59,928 bases of DNA from an uncultured Microbulbifer sp. (GTDB lineage Bacteria > Pseudomonadota > Gammaproteobacteria > Pseudomonadales > Cellvibrionaceae). Below, piece after piece: positions 44,219 to 52,477 of the stretch. Numbering within the stretch: position 1 is the first letter of the stretch; the number at the start of each line of letters is the position of its first letter. The notes under the pieces are model-generated. The model did not search any database. It was not told where the DNA came from and worked only from the letters and a program-made list of their open reading frames with translations. A program made the translations under genes and the position numbers. The stretch lies in the NCBI RefSeq assembly GCF_947489355.1, contig NZ_CANLDD010000024.1, positions 1-59,928 on the forward strand, in the 5' to 3' direction.

Positions 44219-46174
44219 TCACGCAGTCTGGTCGGGCATTTCTGAGCGCTGCTCTCGCACCGCATTAATCAGACCGCCAGCTTCCAATATTTGGATCTCA
44301 TCTTCTGATAGATCGTGCCGCAGATAAATACTGTCACCAGGTAAAGGTACTTTTAATTCTATCGGCTTGCCCGATTTTAGCTGGTCGATTGGCTGGTCAA
44401 TTTCCAATACAATATCCTGCTTGAGACGATCGTAATCACCTGGATTATCAAAAAGCAAAGGCAGCACGCCAAAGTTTACGAGATTGCGTCGGTGGATCCT
44501 CGCCATGCTTTTTGCGATTATGCAGCGAACACCCAAGTAGCGCGAAGATATGGCAGCATGTTCGCGACTGGAGCCTTGTCCGTAGTTTTCCCCGCCGACC
44601 ACATAGCAATCCCCGTTCAGGTTCTTCGCGCGTTGATAAAAGTTTTCATCGATTCTGGAAAAGGTATAGCGACTGATAGCGGGGATATTGGAGCGCAGCG
44701 GCAGTATCTCCGCGCCGGCGGGGAGTATTTCATCGGTGGAAACATTGTCGCCGGCTTTGAGTAGCAGAGGGCCCGTTAAACTGCCCGGTAACTGATCAAA
44801 GTCCGGTAGAGGTTTAATATTTGGACCCTTGATCAGCTCAACGGCTACGGGGATTTCTGGTGGAGGCTGCAGTTGCGGACGAATATCCGGCAGCTGTTCC
44901 GGCTCCTGAAAAGTCGGGTAGTCCATATCCAGGTCGCGGGGATCGGTAATCTCGCCTTTCAGTGCGCTGGCGGTGGCGACTTCGGGGCTGCATAGATAGA
45001 CTTGGTCCTCCGCAGTGCCGGAACGACCGGGGAAATTCCGTGGTACTGTGCGCAAGCTGATGCGACCACTGGCTGGCGCTTGTCCCATACCAATACAACC
45101 GCCGCAGCCGGTTTGGTGTAACCGCGCGCCGGCTTCGAGCAGTTTTGTCAAATCCCCAGTGCGGCTGATTTCCTCAAGTAATTGGCGCGAGGTTGGATTG
45201 ATATCGAAAGAGACATCATCGGCAATGTGGCGACCGGTGACCATGTGTGCAGGTATCGCGAAATCCCGCAGGCCCGGGTTGGCGGAAGAACCAATATAGC
45301 TTTGGTAGATAGGGCGACCTGCCACATCGCGAACAGCGACCACCTTGTCCGGACTGGAGGGGCAGGCAATCAGTGGCTCGAGTTTGGATAAATCAATGGT
45401 GTCATTTTCATCGTAGTTCGCACCCTCGTCGGCTTTCATTTCGACGAAATCAGTTTCCCGCTGCTGTTGTTTCAGAAAGGATTTTACCGCCTCATCGGCA
45501 GGAAATACACTGGCAGTAGCCCCCATCTCCTGACCCATATTAGCGATTACGTGACGGTCCATCGCCGTCAATTTCACAAGGCCGGGGCCATAGTATTCAA
45601 CGATTTTGTTCACGCAGCCCTTGACTGTCTGCCGGCGTAACATTTCCAGGATGATGTCTTTGGCGCTCACCCAGGAGGGCAGCTCGCCTTCGAGCTTAAC
45701 GCCAAGCACTTTTGGCATCTTCAGCGGGAAGGCCGTGCCGGCCATAGCCATGGCCACTTGCAGGCCACCTGCGCCTATGGCCAGCATACCCATGGAGCCG
45801 GCCGCGCAGGTGTGGCTGTCGGAGCCGAGTAATGTTTTGCCGGGAATATCGAAGCAGGACATATGCACCGGGTGGCTGACGCCATTACCGGGGCGCGAAA
45901 ACCAAAGCCCGAATTTACGGCAGGCGCTCTGTAGGAACAGATGGTCGTCGGCATTCTTGAAATCGGTCTGCAGCAGGTTGTGATCCACATACTGAGCGGA
46001 GATCTCGGTCTTTACCCGCGACAATCCCAGCGCTTCAAATTCCAGCATCACGAGGGTGCCGGTGGCATCCTGGGTCAGGGTTTGGTCGATCTGGATCGTT
46101 ATTGGGCTGCCGGGCTCCAGATTGCCACTGACGAGATGAGTTTGGATAAGTTTCTGTGCCAGGTTCATGGTCAT
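44219..46174 (-). CDS. Aconitate hydratase (short aconitase family)
   Basis: This 651-residue 4Fe-4S hydrolyase of the aconitase superfamily is shorter than classical AcnA and resembles the bacterial putative aconitase group. Cluster cysteines lie in S-D-S-H-T-C-A-A-G-S and T-G-C-G-G-C-I-G-M; active-site motifs include S-T-D-E-I-L-P-A-G and the swivel-domain N-Y-G-Q-G-S-S-R-E-H-A. ATG at 46174, preceded by AAGGG, starts M-T-M-N-L-A-Q-K-L. The reaction is probably citrate/isocitrate interconversion, but a related hydratase cannot be excluded. It stands alone. Confidence 0.88.
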   Translation of the reverse strand: MTMNLAQKLIQTHLVSGNLEPGSPITIQIDQTLTQDATGTLVMLEFEALGLSRVKTEISAQYVDHNLLQTDFKNADDHLFLQSACRKFGLWFSRPGNGVSHPVHMSCFDIPGKTLLGSDSHTCAAGSMGMLAIGAGGLQVAMAMAGTAFPLKMPKVLGVKLEGELPSWVSAKDIILEMLRRQTVKGCVNKIVEYYGPGLVKLTAMDRHVIANMGQEMGATASVFPADEAVKSFLKQQQRETDFVEMKADEGANYDENDTIDLSKLEPLIACPSSPDKVVAVRDVAGRPIYQSYIGSSANPGLRDFAIPAHMVTGRHIADDVSFDINPTSRQLLEEISRTGDLTKLLEAGARLHQTGCGGCIGMGQAPASGRISLRTVPRNFPGRSGTAEDQVYLCSPEVATASALKGEITDPRDLDMDYPTFQEPEQLPDIRPQLQPPPEIPVAVELIKGPNIKPLPDFDQLPGSLTGPLLLKAGDNVSTDEILPAGAEILPLRSNIPAISRYTFSRIDENFYQRAKNLNGDCYVVGGENYGQGSSREHAAISSRYLGVRCIIAKSMARIHRRNLVNFGVLPLLFDNPGDYDRLKQDIVLEIDQPIDQLKSGKPIELKVPLPGDSIYLRHDLSEDEIQILEAGGLINAVREQRSEMPDQTA

Positions 46175-46605
46175 ATGGGTACCCTTGAATGCAGATTCTG
46201 TCGCTGGAGAACACCACCTGCGGCTTATTACAGTCACGCCCATTGTAGTTCAGCGTAAAAGGGCCAATTTGTGGCTATGGCCCCGCTCTCGTTGTTCGTA
46301 TCCAGTACAGTGGTATGGTCCTTGGGCTTGTTGTATTTGACGCGATGCGAAAGATGCTGTCTTTTTACCACAGGCAAACGTATGACCTGCATCAGTTCCT
46401 TTGATGGCGGTGTGCTTCGGCAAATGCTGGCTGCCATACAGCTTTTACTTATAGAGCCTGCTAAAAATAAGAGAGTACAGCGGGAGTAGCCGGCCAGATT
46501 TTGGCAACGGAAACCAGAATACCCGTCCAGAATGTCATATAAAACATCTAATGAAATCAATAACCTAGCTAAACTCAATACAATACCTCTATCGAGAACG
46601 ATAAT
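46175..46605. other. Divergent spacer between aconitase and FMN reductase genes
   Basis: This region holds the promoters of both divergent genes and is AT-rich near the FMN reductase start. I see no gene or clear regulator site. Confidence 0.35.
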
Positions 46606-47151
46606 ATGAGTTCCATTACTGTGTTGGCCCTGTGCGGCAGCCTTAGGCAAGAATCCTTTAATAAAAAGCTGCTGCATCAAGCCATTCAACTGGCACCCAG
46701 GGAACTGGAATTCTCTCTGGGTAACCTCAGCGATTTACCGTTGTACAACGAGGAAATAAAAAATGTTGGATTTCCTGACAGTGTTGATCGACTGAATCAA
46801 CTGCTCATTGGCGCAGATGCCATACTAATAGTCACGCCAGAGTATAATTACTCTATTCCCGGAGTATTAAAAAATGCCATTGACTGGCTATCCCGATATC
46901 AACCCCAAGGATTCTACAATAAACCGGTCGCCATTATGGGTGCCAGTCCTGGCCGCATGGGCACCTGTCGATGCCAATACCATTTGCGCCAGGTCATGGT
47001 ATTTTTAAATGCTTGGGTTCTCAATGAACCTGAGATCATGCTCAGTGACGCTTCCAGAGCTTTTGATCACCAGGGGCAATTGAACGACCCCAAGCTGGTG
47101 GAGCTGGTACAGAAACAGATGCAGAGTATGAAAAGGATGGTGCATGCCTGA
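46606..47151 (+). CDS. NADPH-dependent FMN reductase
   Basis: This 181-residue flavodoxin-like quinone/chromate-type reductase belongs to the ChrR/YieF/SsuE-like family. The phosphate loop G-S-L-R-Q-E-S-F-N (11-19) and the family motif T-P-E-Y-N-Y-S-I-P-G-V-L-K-N-A-I-D-W (about 77-94) bind FMN. It probably reduces quinones or free flavin at the expense of NADPH. The C-terminal G-A-S-P-G-R-M-G loop is typical. It faces a convergent secreted-protein gene. Confidence 0.88.
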   Translation: MSSITVLALCGSLRQESFNKKLLHQAIQLAPRELEFSLGNLSDLPLYNEEIKNVGFPDSVDRLNQLLIGADAILIVTPEYNYSIPGVLKNAIDWLSRYQPQGFYNKPVAIMGASPGRMGTCRCQYHLRQVMVFLNAWVLNEPEIMLSDASRAFDHQGQLNDPKLVELVQKQMQSMKRMVHA

Positions 47152-47290
47152 GAGGGATCAGTTATTAACCTGACCCGGAAAGCAGTAAATTATAGGCGCG
47201 CTGGCGTTTCAGGGGTTCAAAATGTAGCTGAACATTGAGCAGTCTAATGAATTGCACACTTGTTGCCTGGATAGCTCTTTAAAAGTACAT

Positions 47291-47326
47291 CAAAAAGACG
47301 CCAACCAGTGGGTTGAACTGGTTGGC
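47291..47326 (-). terminator. Rho-independent terminator of the secreted-protein gene
   Basis: GCCAACCAGT (47300-47309) and ACTGGTTGGC (47317-47326) form a perfect 10-base stem with a 7-base loop. Read on the minus strand the stem is followed by GTCTTTTTG. It lies 47 bases after the stop of the minus-strand gene at 47374 and may also stop the convergent FMN reductase message. Confidence 0.8.
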
Positions 47327-47373
47327 AACAGGTCCTTTGAGTTTATGATTCTGGTATTTGCAGTGTATTCCTA

Positions 47374-47757
47374 TTAACGCAGGTTGCCGATGCACCTATG
47401 GTATTCCCTGATATAAATCTTGCCTCCTATAGATGGATTGGCATTAGATTTATCAGCAGCGGCATTACGACAACCTTCTACCTGATCTCGAGTCAGACCC
47501 ATCTCGGGATGATGCCATCTACCACGGACCGACATGTCTGTTGGTTGCTGGTATCTGGGCAGTACAGTCGGGGGCTGTACTTGATAGAAGTATCTACTAT
47601 TTTCATCAAAGCGATAGAAAGTGTTACCACTTTGATAATAGGTCTTACCAAGAATCTGCACTGTGGCAGCGTTAGACGGAAGCTGTGTTAAGCGCTCTTG
47701 CGCATAGCTGAAACCGGCAAGAGAGAATAGCAGTACCAAAGAAAGTAAATAACGCAT
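47374..47757 (-). CDS. Small secreted protein, unknown
   Basis: This is a 127-residue exported protein. The signal peptide is M-R-Y-L-L-S-L-V-L-L-F-S-L-A-G-F-S-Y-A-Q, probably cleaved after A19. The mature part is rich in tyrosine and phenylalanine, with G-K-T-Y-Y-Q-S-G-N-T-F-Y-R-F and R-Y-F-Y-Q-V-Q. It has exactly two cysteines in the C-terminal quarter (E-G-C-R-N and H-R-C-I-G), likely disulfide-bonded. ATG at 47757 has GGAGA about 8 bases upstream. The repeated Y-x-x-G-x-x-Y/F-like strands suggest a DUF-type periplasmic beta protein but I recognise no family. A good terminator follows, so it is expressed on its own. Confidence 0.75.
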   Translation of the reverse strand: MRYLLSLVLLFSLAGFSYAQERLTQLPSNAATVQILGKTYYQSGNTFYRFDENSRYFYQVQPPTVLPRYQQPTDMSVRGRWHHPEMGLTRDQVEGCRNAAADKSNANPSIGGKIYIREYHRCIGNLR

Positions 47758-48429
47758 AATGATGTCTCCTTCTCCCAACTTGGCAACAAGTCTACTCAAT
47801 TGGGTGTGCTGTCCCAATATGCGCTGGTGGATAGTTCGGTTGCTAAAGCGTGAATTTTAAGAATGCAATGCGATAATGAGGGCTTTGCAAGTAGTGATTT
47901 CTTATGATGTTCAAATAATGGCCAAAGAACGTTCTAATTAATTTCCTCGGGGTAGTATCTGGAGCCAGCGCTGTAAGAGGTTCTAGAATTAACTATTTCT
48001 GCTTACTGCTGCGAGTGAGGTTCACTCCGACGTCTGATTGAGTTGATTGTAAGGTGACTGACCTGCCACTTATTTTAATTCTGACCGGATCTCGGAGGGG
48101 AGCAGGCTGGTATTCGTAAATCAACCAGATATGCCAACGCATTTGAAACCCCAGGCATTGGATATATTTGTAAATCTTGAGTGCCGATGTCGTCCCTACC
48201 GGGGGCGATTTGAGTCCTTCACGTTAAACTTTATCCTCAATAAGATTTTCCGTTAATCTGGTTGTATGTATATTTTAAAATGAGGAAATGTTAACTGACT
48301 GAGTCGGGGCAGTATTGTATGTGAGATGATAGTCAATCGCACCTCTGAAATGGCCCTGTGTGGTTTTTATATCTGTTTTTTGGGGTCAAAGGATGCAAGT
48401 GGCTAGAAGGTCGCTCATGAACCCCTTCT
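47758..48429. other. Spacer between the secreted-protein gene and trmA
   Basis: This is about 670 bases of AT-richer sequence. No frame with convincing coding character, tRNA or repeat is seen. It holds the promoter of the secreted-protein gene on its left side. Confidence 0.4.
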
Positions 48430-49518
48430 TTATTGACGAGTTAATAACAGTCCGGTTTCAGTATGCTCTGTATAGGGGAACTGATCGAACAAAGCAAACT
48501 GTTCGATGCTGTGTGTCTTGCTCAGCAGTTTCAGGTTTTCCAGTTGAGTTGTCGGGTTACAGGAAATATAGAGAATCCGTGGGAGGCGGGCCACCATTGC
48601 GCAGGTGTTTTTGTCCAGGCCCGCGCGTGGTGGATCCACCAGCACAGTACCAAAATTGTAGGAATCCAGATCAATGTCTGAAAGACGTCGGAAGGGGCGT
48701 ACCTTGTCAATGGCCTGGGTTAATTCTTCGCTGGACAGGCGTACGATGTTTAGGTTGGTGACACCATTTGCACGGATATTTTCCCAGGCAGACTTCACCG
48801 AGACTTTGGATATTTCAGTGGCTAACACGTTTTCGAAATTTTTACTTAATGGAATAGTGAAATTGCCATTGCCGCAGTACAGTTCCAGCAGATCGCTGGT
48901 ATCGTTTCCACAAACCCGTTTGGCCCAATGGATCATAGAGCGGCAGATTTCGCCATTGGGTTGGGTAAAGCTGCCTTCCACCTGTTTGTACTGGTATTGC
49001 TCGCCGTCAATCTCCAATTGTTCCGTTACATAGTCCCGCGCCAGTACTACCTTTTGCTTGCGCGAGCGGCCAAGGATCGGAAAGCCGAGCCTGTCCTGCA
49101 GAGCGCGGGCCTCTTGCTTCCATGTCTCGTCCAGTTTCTTGTGGTAAATTAGGGTGATCAGTGCATCGCCGCTCATGGTCGTGAGAAACTCGGCGGAGAA
49201 GAGGCGTTTGCGCAGTATTTCACAGCCATTGATGACTTTAAGGACGACAGGCATCAGCTGATTCATCAGCTTGGAGCCAATAGTGAAGGTATCTATAATG
49301 AAGGGTTTTTTATGTTCACCCTGACGATACATGGCGTAGTACGCTGTGTTGTTCTGATGCCAGATCTTGAATTCAGCCCGCAAACGGTAGTGGCTGGGTG
49401 GGGATGGGAATAGTTCCGGTTCCAATGTGGTAAATTCCCGATATGCTTCCCTCAGGCGTTGGGCCTTGTTGTACAACTGGTCTTGATAGTCATCGGTGTT
49501 CGCGCGGTGTAGAGCCAT
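48430..49518 (-). CDS. trmA: tRNA (uracil-5-)-methyltransferase TrmA
   Basis: This 362-residue SAM-dependent enzyme makes m5U54 in the T-loop of tRNAs. The SAM motif is E-L-Y-C-G-N-G-N-F-T-I-P (about 217-228), then D-P-P-R-A-G-L-D (about 299-306), the nucleophilic cysteine in Y-I-S-C-N-P-T-T (about 322-329), and the C-terminal base glutamate in H-T-E-T-G-L-L. The length is standard and there is no TRAM domain, which separates it from RlmD/RlmC. ATG at 49518 starts M-A-L-H-R. It is divergent from yjbQ with a 55-base gap. Confidence 0.95.
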   Translation of the reverse strand: MALHRANTDDYQDQLYNKAQRLREAYREFTTLEPELFPSPPSHYRLRAEFKIWHQNNTAYYAMYRQGEHKKPFIIDTFTIGSKLMNQLMPVVLKVINGCEILRKRLFSAEFLTTMSGDALITLIYHKKLDETWKQEARALQDRLGFPILGRSRKQKVVLARDYVTEQLEIDGEQYQYKQVEGSFTQPNGEICRSMIHWAKRVCGNDTSDLLELYCGNGNFTIPLSKNFENVLATEISKVSVKSAWENIRANGVTNLNIVRLSSEELTQAIDKVRPFRRLSDIDLDSYNFGTVLVDPPRAGLDKNTCAMVARLPRILYISCNPTTQLENLKLLSKTHSIEQFALFDQFPYTEHTETGLLLTRQ

Positions 49519-49573
49519 ATTAAAATACAGTAGTCACAATTACAGGGCGGGTGCGCATTATAAAGGAATCCGT

Positions 49574-49978
49574 ATGGCAATAGGTAAGATTGCAGTCAGG
49601 GTGCACGGGCAGGGGCTGTACGAGTTTACCCGGCAGGTTGCGGGCTGGCTTGCCCTGCAGGAGGTGGACGAAGGACTCTGTACGCTGTTTATTCAGCACA
49701 CATCGGCGAGCCTGTTGATTCAGGAAAATGCCGACCCCAGTGCACGCGAGGATTTGGAGGCTTGGCTCAATCGGCTAGTGCCCGAGCGCGGTGGTCTCTA
49801 CACCCACACCCAGGAAGGTCCAGACGATATGCCGGCCCATATCAAATCGGCACTGACTGCGGCGAGCCTGTCTATTCCTGTTCAGGGCGGCCGTTTGATG
49901 TTGGGTACCTGGCAGGGTATCTACCTTTGGGAGCACCGCCATAAACACGGGCAGCGGCGAATTATTTTACACTTGTAG
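49574..49978 (+). CDS. yjbQ: YjbQ family protein (secondary thiamine-phosphate synthase-like)
   Basis: This 134-residue protein of the UPF0047/YjbQ family has weak thiamine-phosphate synthase activity in some members. The histidine motifs are H-T-S-A-S-L-L-I-Q-E-N-A-D-P (about 41-54) and W-E-H-R-H (about 120-124), with G-T-W-Q-G-I-Y-L-W between. ATG at 49574 is preceded by AAGGAA. The gene converges on tusE, leaving only 6 bases between stops. Confidence 0.88.
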   Translation: MAIGKIAVRVHGQGLYEFTRQVAGWLALQEVDEGLCTLFIQHTSASLLIQENADPSAREDLEAWLNRLVPERGGLYTHTQEGPDDMPAHIKSALTAASLSIPVQGGRLMLGTWQGIYLWEHRHKHGQRRIILHL

Positions 49979-49984
49979 CGGTGG

Positions 49985-50320
49985 CTACAGACAGTTGGTG
50001 GGTTTGGGGAGGCCGGCGATTTTACTGGCGATCTTGGCCGGGCTGGGCGGAAACAACTGCATCAGATAGATACTGCGGCCCTTGTCTGCGCCCAGGTGCT
50101 GGCGAATATAGTGAACCAGAGGGCGCATCGCTGGGGATAGCTCAAACCGGTGATAGAATTCCTGCAGCAGTTTAATCACTTCCCAATGGGCCTCCGTCAG
50201 TTCGATACCCTCTGCCTGTGCCAGTTGCACGGCTACCGAGGGGCTCCAGTCGCACAGTTCGCGCAGGTAGCCCTCCTTGTCCAGAGGGATTTTACGGCCT
50301 TCCACATCTAGATTACGCAT
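49985..50320 (-). CDS. tusE: Sulfurtransferase TusE (DsrC family)
   Basis: This 111-residue protein is the last sulfur carrier before MnmA in 2-thiouridine formation at the wobble position of tRNA. It ends with the invariant C-terminal cysteine in G-L-P-K-P-T-N-C-L. E-A-H-W-E-V-I-K-L-L-Q-E-F-Y and the R-Y-L/I-Y-L-M-Q-L-F-P region are typical. ATG at 50320 is used; TTG at 50332, overlapping the tusB stop, would give a longer start and tighter coupling. It is the last gene of tusDCBE. Confidence 0.93.
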   Translation of the reverse strand: MRNLDVEGRKIPLDKEGYLRELCDWSPSVAVQLAQAEGIELTEAHWEVIKLLQEFYHRFELSPAMRPLVHYIRQHLGADKGRSIYLMQLFPPSPAKIASKIAGLPKPTNCL

Positions 50321-50328
50321 AGTCAGTG

Positions 50329-50622
50329 TCAACGAAACCAGCTGACGATGGGATTGTGTTGCGTGCAGAGCTGCACCCAGCGGATATCGTTAATCACCTC
50401 TACATTGGGTTTTGCCGACGCTGTGGCTTCCTGGGCGCGCGCGGCTGTATCCACTTCCAGACAGTAAATCCGCGCGCCAGGGATGGCCCGGAAAAATTCA
50501 CCCTGCAGGGCGTAAACGCCATCCTCAATCAGGAGCAAAACATCTCCTTGGGCAAAGTTCTCCAGGCAATCCTGTAGAGCATTTGAGCTGAACGGAGATT
50601 GGTTAACAATATGCAAGGTCAT
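50329..50622 (-). CDS. tusB: Sulfur relay subunit TusB
   Basis: This 97-residue subunit of the TusBCD heterohexamer hands sulfur from TusA to TusE. It starts M-T-L-H-I-V-N-Q-S-P-F and has the central D-V-L-L-L-I-E-D-G-V-Y-A-L, typical of TusB/DsrH. The gene lies 1 base after tusC and next to tusE, confirming the assignment by order. Confidence 0.9.
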   Translation of the reverse strand: MTLHIVNQSPFSSNALQDCLENFAQGDVLLLIEDGVYALQGEFFRAIPGARIYCLEVDTAARAQEATASAKPNVEVINDIRWVQLCTQHNPIVSWFR

Positions 50623-50623
50623 C

Positions 50624-50986
50624 CTAAAAGCTCAAGACACAGTGGTAGGCGGCGATAAGGGTACCTGGCTCCCGGATTGTCTTCACTTCAACACCGGGAA
50701 TTTGCACCTGATCGAGGGTGATTGTTCGATCTCTGAGACTCTTATGGCAAACAAGCACCTGCTCAATCCCGAACATAGGCAATGCGAGCAGGTTGCGGCG
50801 CAGGCTCTTTTGTCCGATCTCTTCCGGCGACTGGTGATCAAGCAACTGGAAAATGCCGTCCCCAAGAAAAAGCAGGTCGATCTCCTGCTCCATAGCTGCA
50901 GATGTCAGCACTGCTTCGAGTCCCTCTCGGGCAATGGCACTGCCATAGGGGGGAGTGCGGCAGAGGGCGATTGTGCTGTGGCTCAT
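50624..50986 (-). CDS. tusC: Sulfur relay subunit TusC
   Basis: This 120-residue DsrF-like subunit has P-P-Y-G-S-A-I-A-R-E-G-L-E-A-V-L (about 11-26), then D-L-L-F-L-G-D-G-I-F-Q-L, matching TusC. ATG at 50986 is chosen with GGAGG just upstream; GTG at 50992 is the alternative. It starts 2 bases after the tusD stop. Confidence 0.9.
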   Translation of the reverse strand: MSHSTIALCRTPPYGSAIAREGLEAVLTSAAMEQEIDLLFLGDGIFQLLDHQSPEEIGQKSLRRNLLALPMFGIEQVLVCHKSLRDRTITLDQVQIPGVEVKTIREPGTLIAAYHCVLSF

Positions 50987-50988
50987 GA

Positions 50989-51381
50989 TCACCCTCCGAA
51001 GGTTACCAGGCGCTCGGAATGCGCCACGGCATCCACCAATTGGCCGAGACCAGCCAGTTCAAACCCATCGGCCAGGTTTGCAGCAGGTTTTTCCAGGCGC
51101 TTCGCCTCCCGTTCACTGAGTACCCCGCGCCTCTGTGCTGCGGCGATACAAATCACCAGGTCCAGGTGATACCGGCGCTGCAGTTCCTGCCATTGGGCGA
51201 TCAGGTCTGTCTCGTCTTGGGGAGGGGCTGTGAGGCTGTTGCCGTTTTGCACACCGTCACAATAGAAGAATACCCGGTAAATTTCGTGCCCCTGTGCCAA
51301 CAGCACCCTGGCAAACCGCAGGGCGCTGGATGCGGATTGGGCGCTGTAGGGCGCAGAGTAGACTGCCAGGGAAAATTTCAT
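50989..51381 (-). CDS. tusD: Sulfurtransferase TusD
   Basis: This 130-residue DsrE-like subunit carries the acceptor cysteine in L-V-I-C-I-A-A-A-Q-R-R-G (about 75-86). It begins M-K-F-S-L-A-V-Y-S-A-P-Y, as in other TusD proteins. ATG at 51381 has no strong ribosome site. The operon tusD-tusC-tusB-tusE runs leftwards, and a terminator just upstream separates it from the Bax-inhibitor-like gene. Confidence 0.93.
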   Translation of the reverse strand: MKFSLAVYSAPYSAQSASSALRFARVLLAQGHEIYRVFFYCDGVQNGNSLTAPPQDETDLIAQWQELQRRYHLDLVICIAAAQRRGVLSEREAKRLEKPAANLADGFELAGLGQLVDAVAHSERLVTFGG

Positions 51382-51398
51382 AGGGGGCCGAACAGTAA

Positions 51399-51421
51399 AA
51401 TGCCCCGCGCTGCGGGGCATT
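51399..51421 (-). terminator. Rho-independent terminator between yccA-like gene and tusD
   Basis: AATGCCCCGC (51399-51408) and GCGGGGCATT (51412-51421) form a perfect 10-base stem with a 3-base loop, followed on the minus strand by a short T-run (TTTTA). It ends the Bax-inhibitor-like message. Confidence 0.8.
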
Positions 51422-51447
51422 GAAAATAGCGCAACAACAGCTGCCTG

Positions 51448-52131
51448 TCAGTCGTCGGAAGAGGCAAATCCGAAGATATGGAGCAGGGCAGTGAACAGGT
51501 TCAGGATATCCAGGTACAGGGCTGTAGTCGCCATCAGGTAATTTGTCTCACCCCCGTGAATAATGCGGCTGGTGTCATACAGGATAAAACCCGAGAATAA
51601 CAGGGCGATAACACCGCTCAGGGCAACACTGGCCAGGGGCAGGTAAAGACCGAAGAAACCGGCGATTAGCATACCCAGGGCGCAAACCAGTACGGCAATC
51701 AGGCCAACAAACAGGAAGCCGCCCATAAAACTGAAATCCTTGCGGGTGGTCAGTACATAGGTGGACAGGGCAAAGAAGATCACTGCAGTGGTTCCCAGAG
51801 CCTGCATAACAATCTGGCCACCGCCAGCAAGACCCAGATAATGGTTGAGCAGTGGGCCGATAGAAGCGCCCAACAAACCGGTAAATGCAAAGACAACGCC
51901 AATACCGGCGCTGGAGTTAGCAGTGCGCGGTAGTACAAACCAGATCAGGGCCAGTGCCGTCAGGGAACAGATAAGGCCCACGCCGCGGCCCATGCCCAAA
52001 GCCATGGCAATTCCGGCGGTAGCGGCACTGAAAAGGACGGTCATAGCCAACAGGGCATAGGTATTGCGCAACACCTTCGTCGATTCCGAGCGGTCCTGTG
52101 CGCGGGTATGTGAATAAGTTTGCGGTTGCAT
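51448..52131 (-). CDS. Bax inhibitor-1/YccA family membrane protein
   Basis: This 227-residue integral membrane protein has seven hydrophobic segments. It starts M-Q-P-Q-T-Y-S-H-T-R, then the V-L-R-N-T-Y-A-L-L entry to the first helix and the conserved C-terminal S-G-F-I-L-Y-D-T-S-R-I and A-T-A-L-Y-L-D-I-L-N-L-F. This is the YccA/BI-1 pattern (in E. coli, YccA modulates FtsH). ATG at 52131 is preceded by AGGAG. In related gammaproteobacteria it often sits just upstream of tusDCBE, as here. Confidence 0.92.
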   Translation of the reverse strand: MQPQTYSHTRAQDRSESTKVLRNTYALLAMTVLFSAATAGIAMALGMGRGVGLICSLTALALIWFVLPRTANSSAGIGVVFAFTGLLGASIGPLLNHYLGLAGGGQIVMQALGTTAVIFFALSTYVLTTRKDFSFMGGFLFVGLIAVLVCALGMLIAGFFGLYLPLASVALSGVIALLFSGFILYDTSRIIHGGETNYLMATTALYLDILNLFTALLHIFGFASSDD

Positions 52132-52477
52132 TAAGCGGCTCCTGCTATGAATTGATATCGGAATCATATAGCCCGCAGTGGGGACCATCAAGTCGGGAAA
52201 TCCCTTATATTGACCCGGCACCCAACTAGAAATTCCACCACCGGTTTGATTTGCGCCTCGAAACTACGGGATACCTGGGCGAAGTAACCGGTATTTAGGG
52301 GCTTGCAGGTGGTTCAACCTGGCCTTTCCCCGTACTGAATTCTACTGGTTTTGCGGATAAATACGCGTGGCTAAAAGTTTGTTCTCGCTCGACAAGCCCC
52401 TTATATCTGTAGGGATTTAGTCGAAACCTCTCCGCTTATTGTTGGGGGTTGGCCGCCGTTTTTCAAGGGCGCCAGCT
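52132..52477. other. Spacer, no gene seen
   Basis: This is about 350 bases between the BI-1-like gene start and the end of the phosphodiesterase fusion gene. I see no supported coding frame and no strong terminator. Confidence 0.35.
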
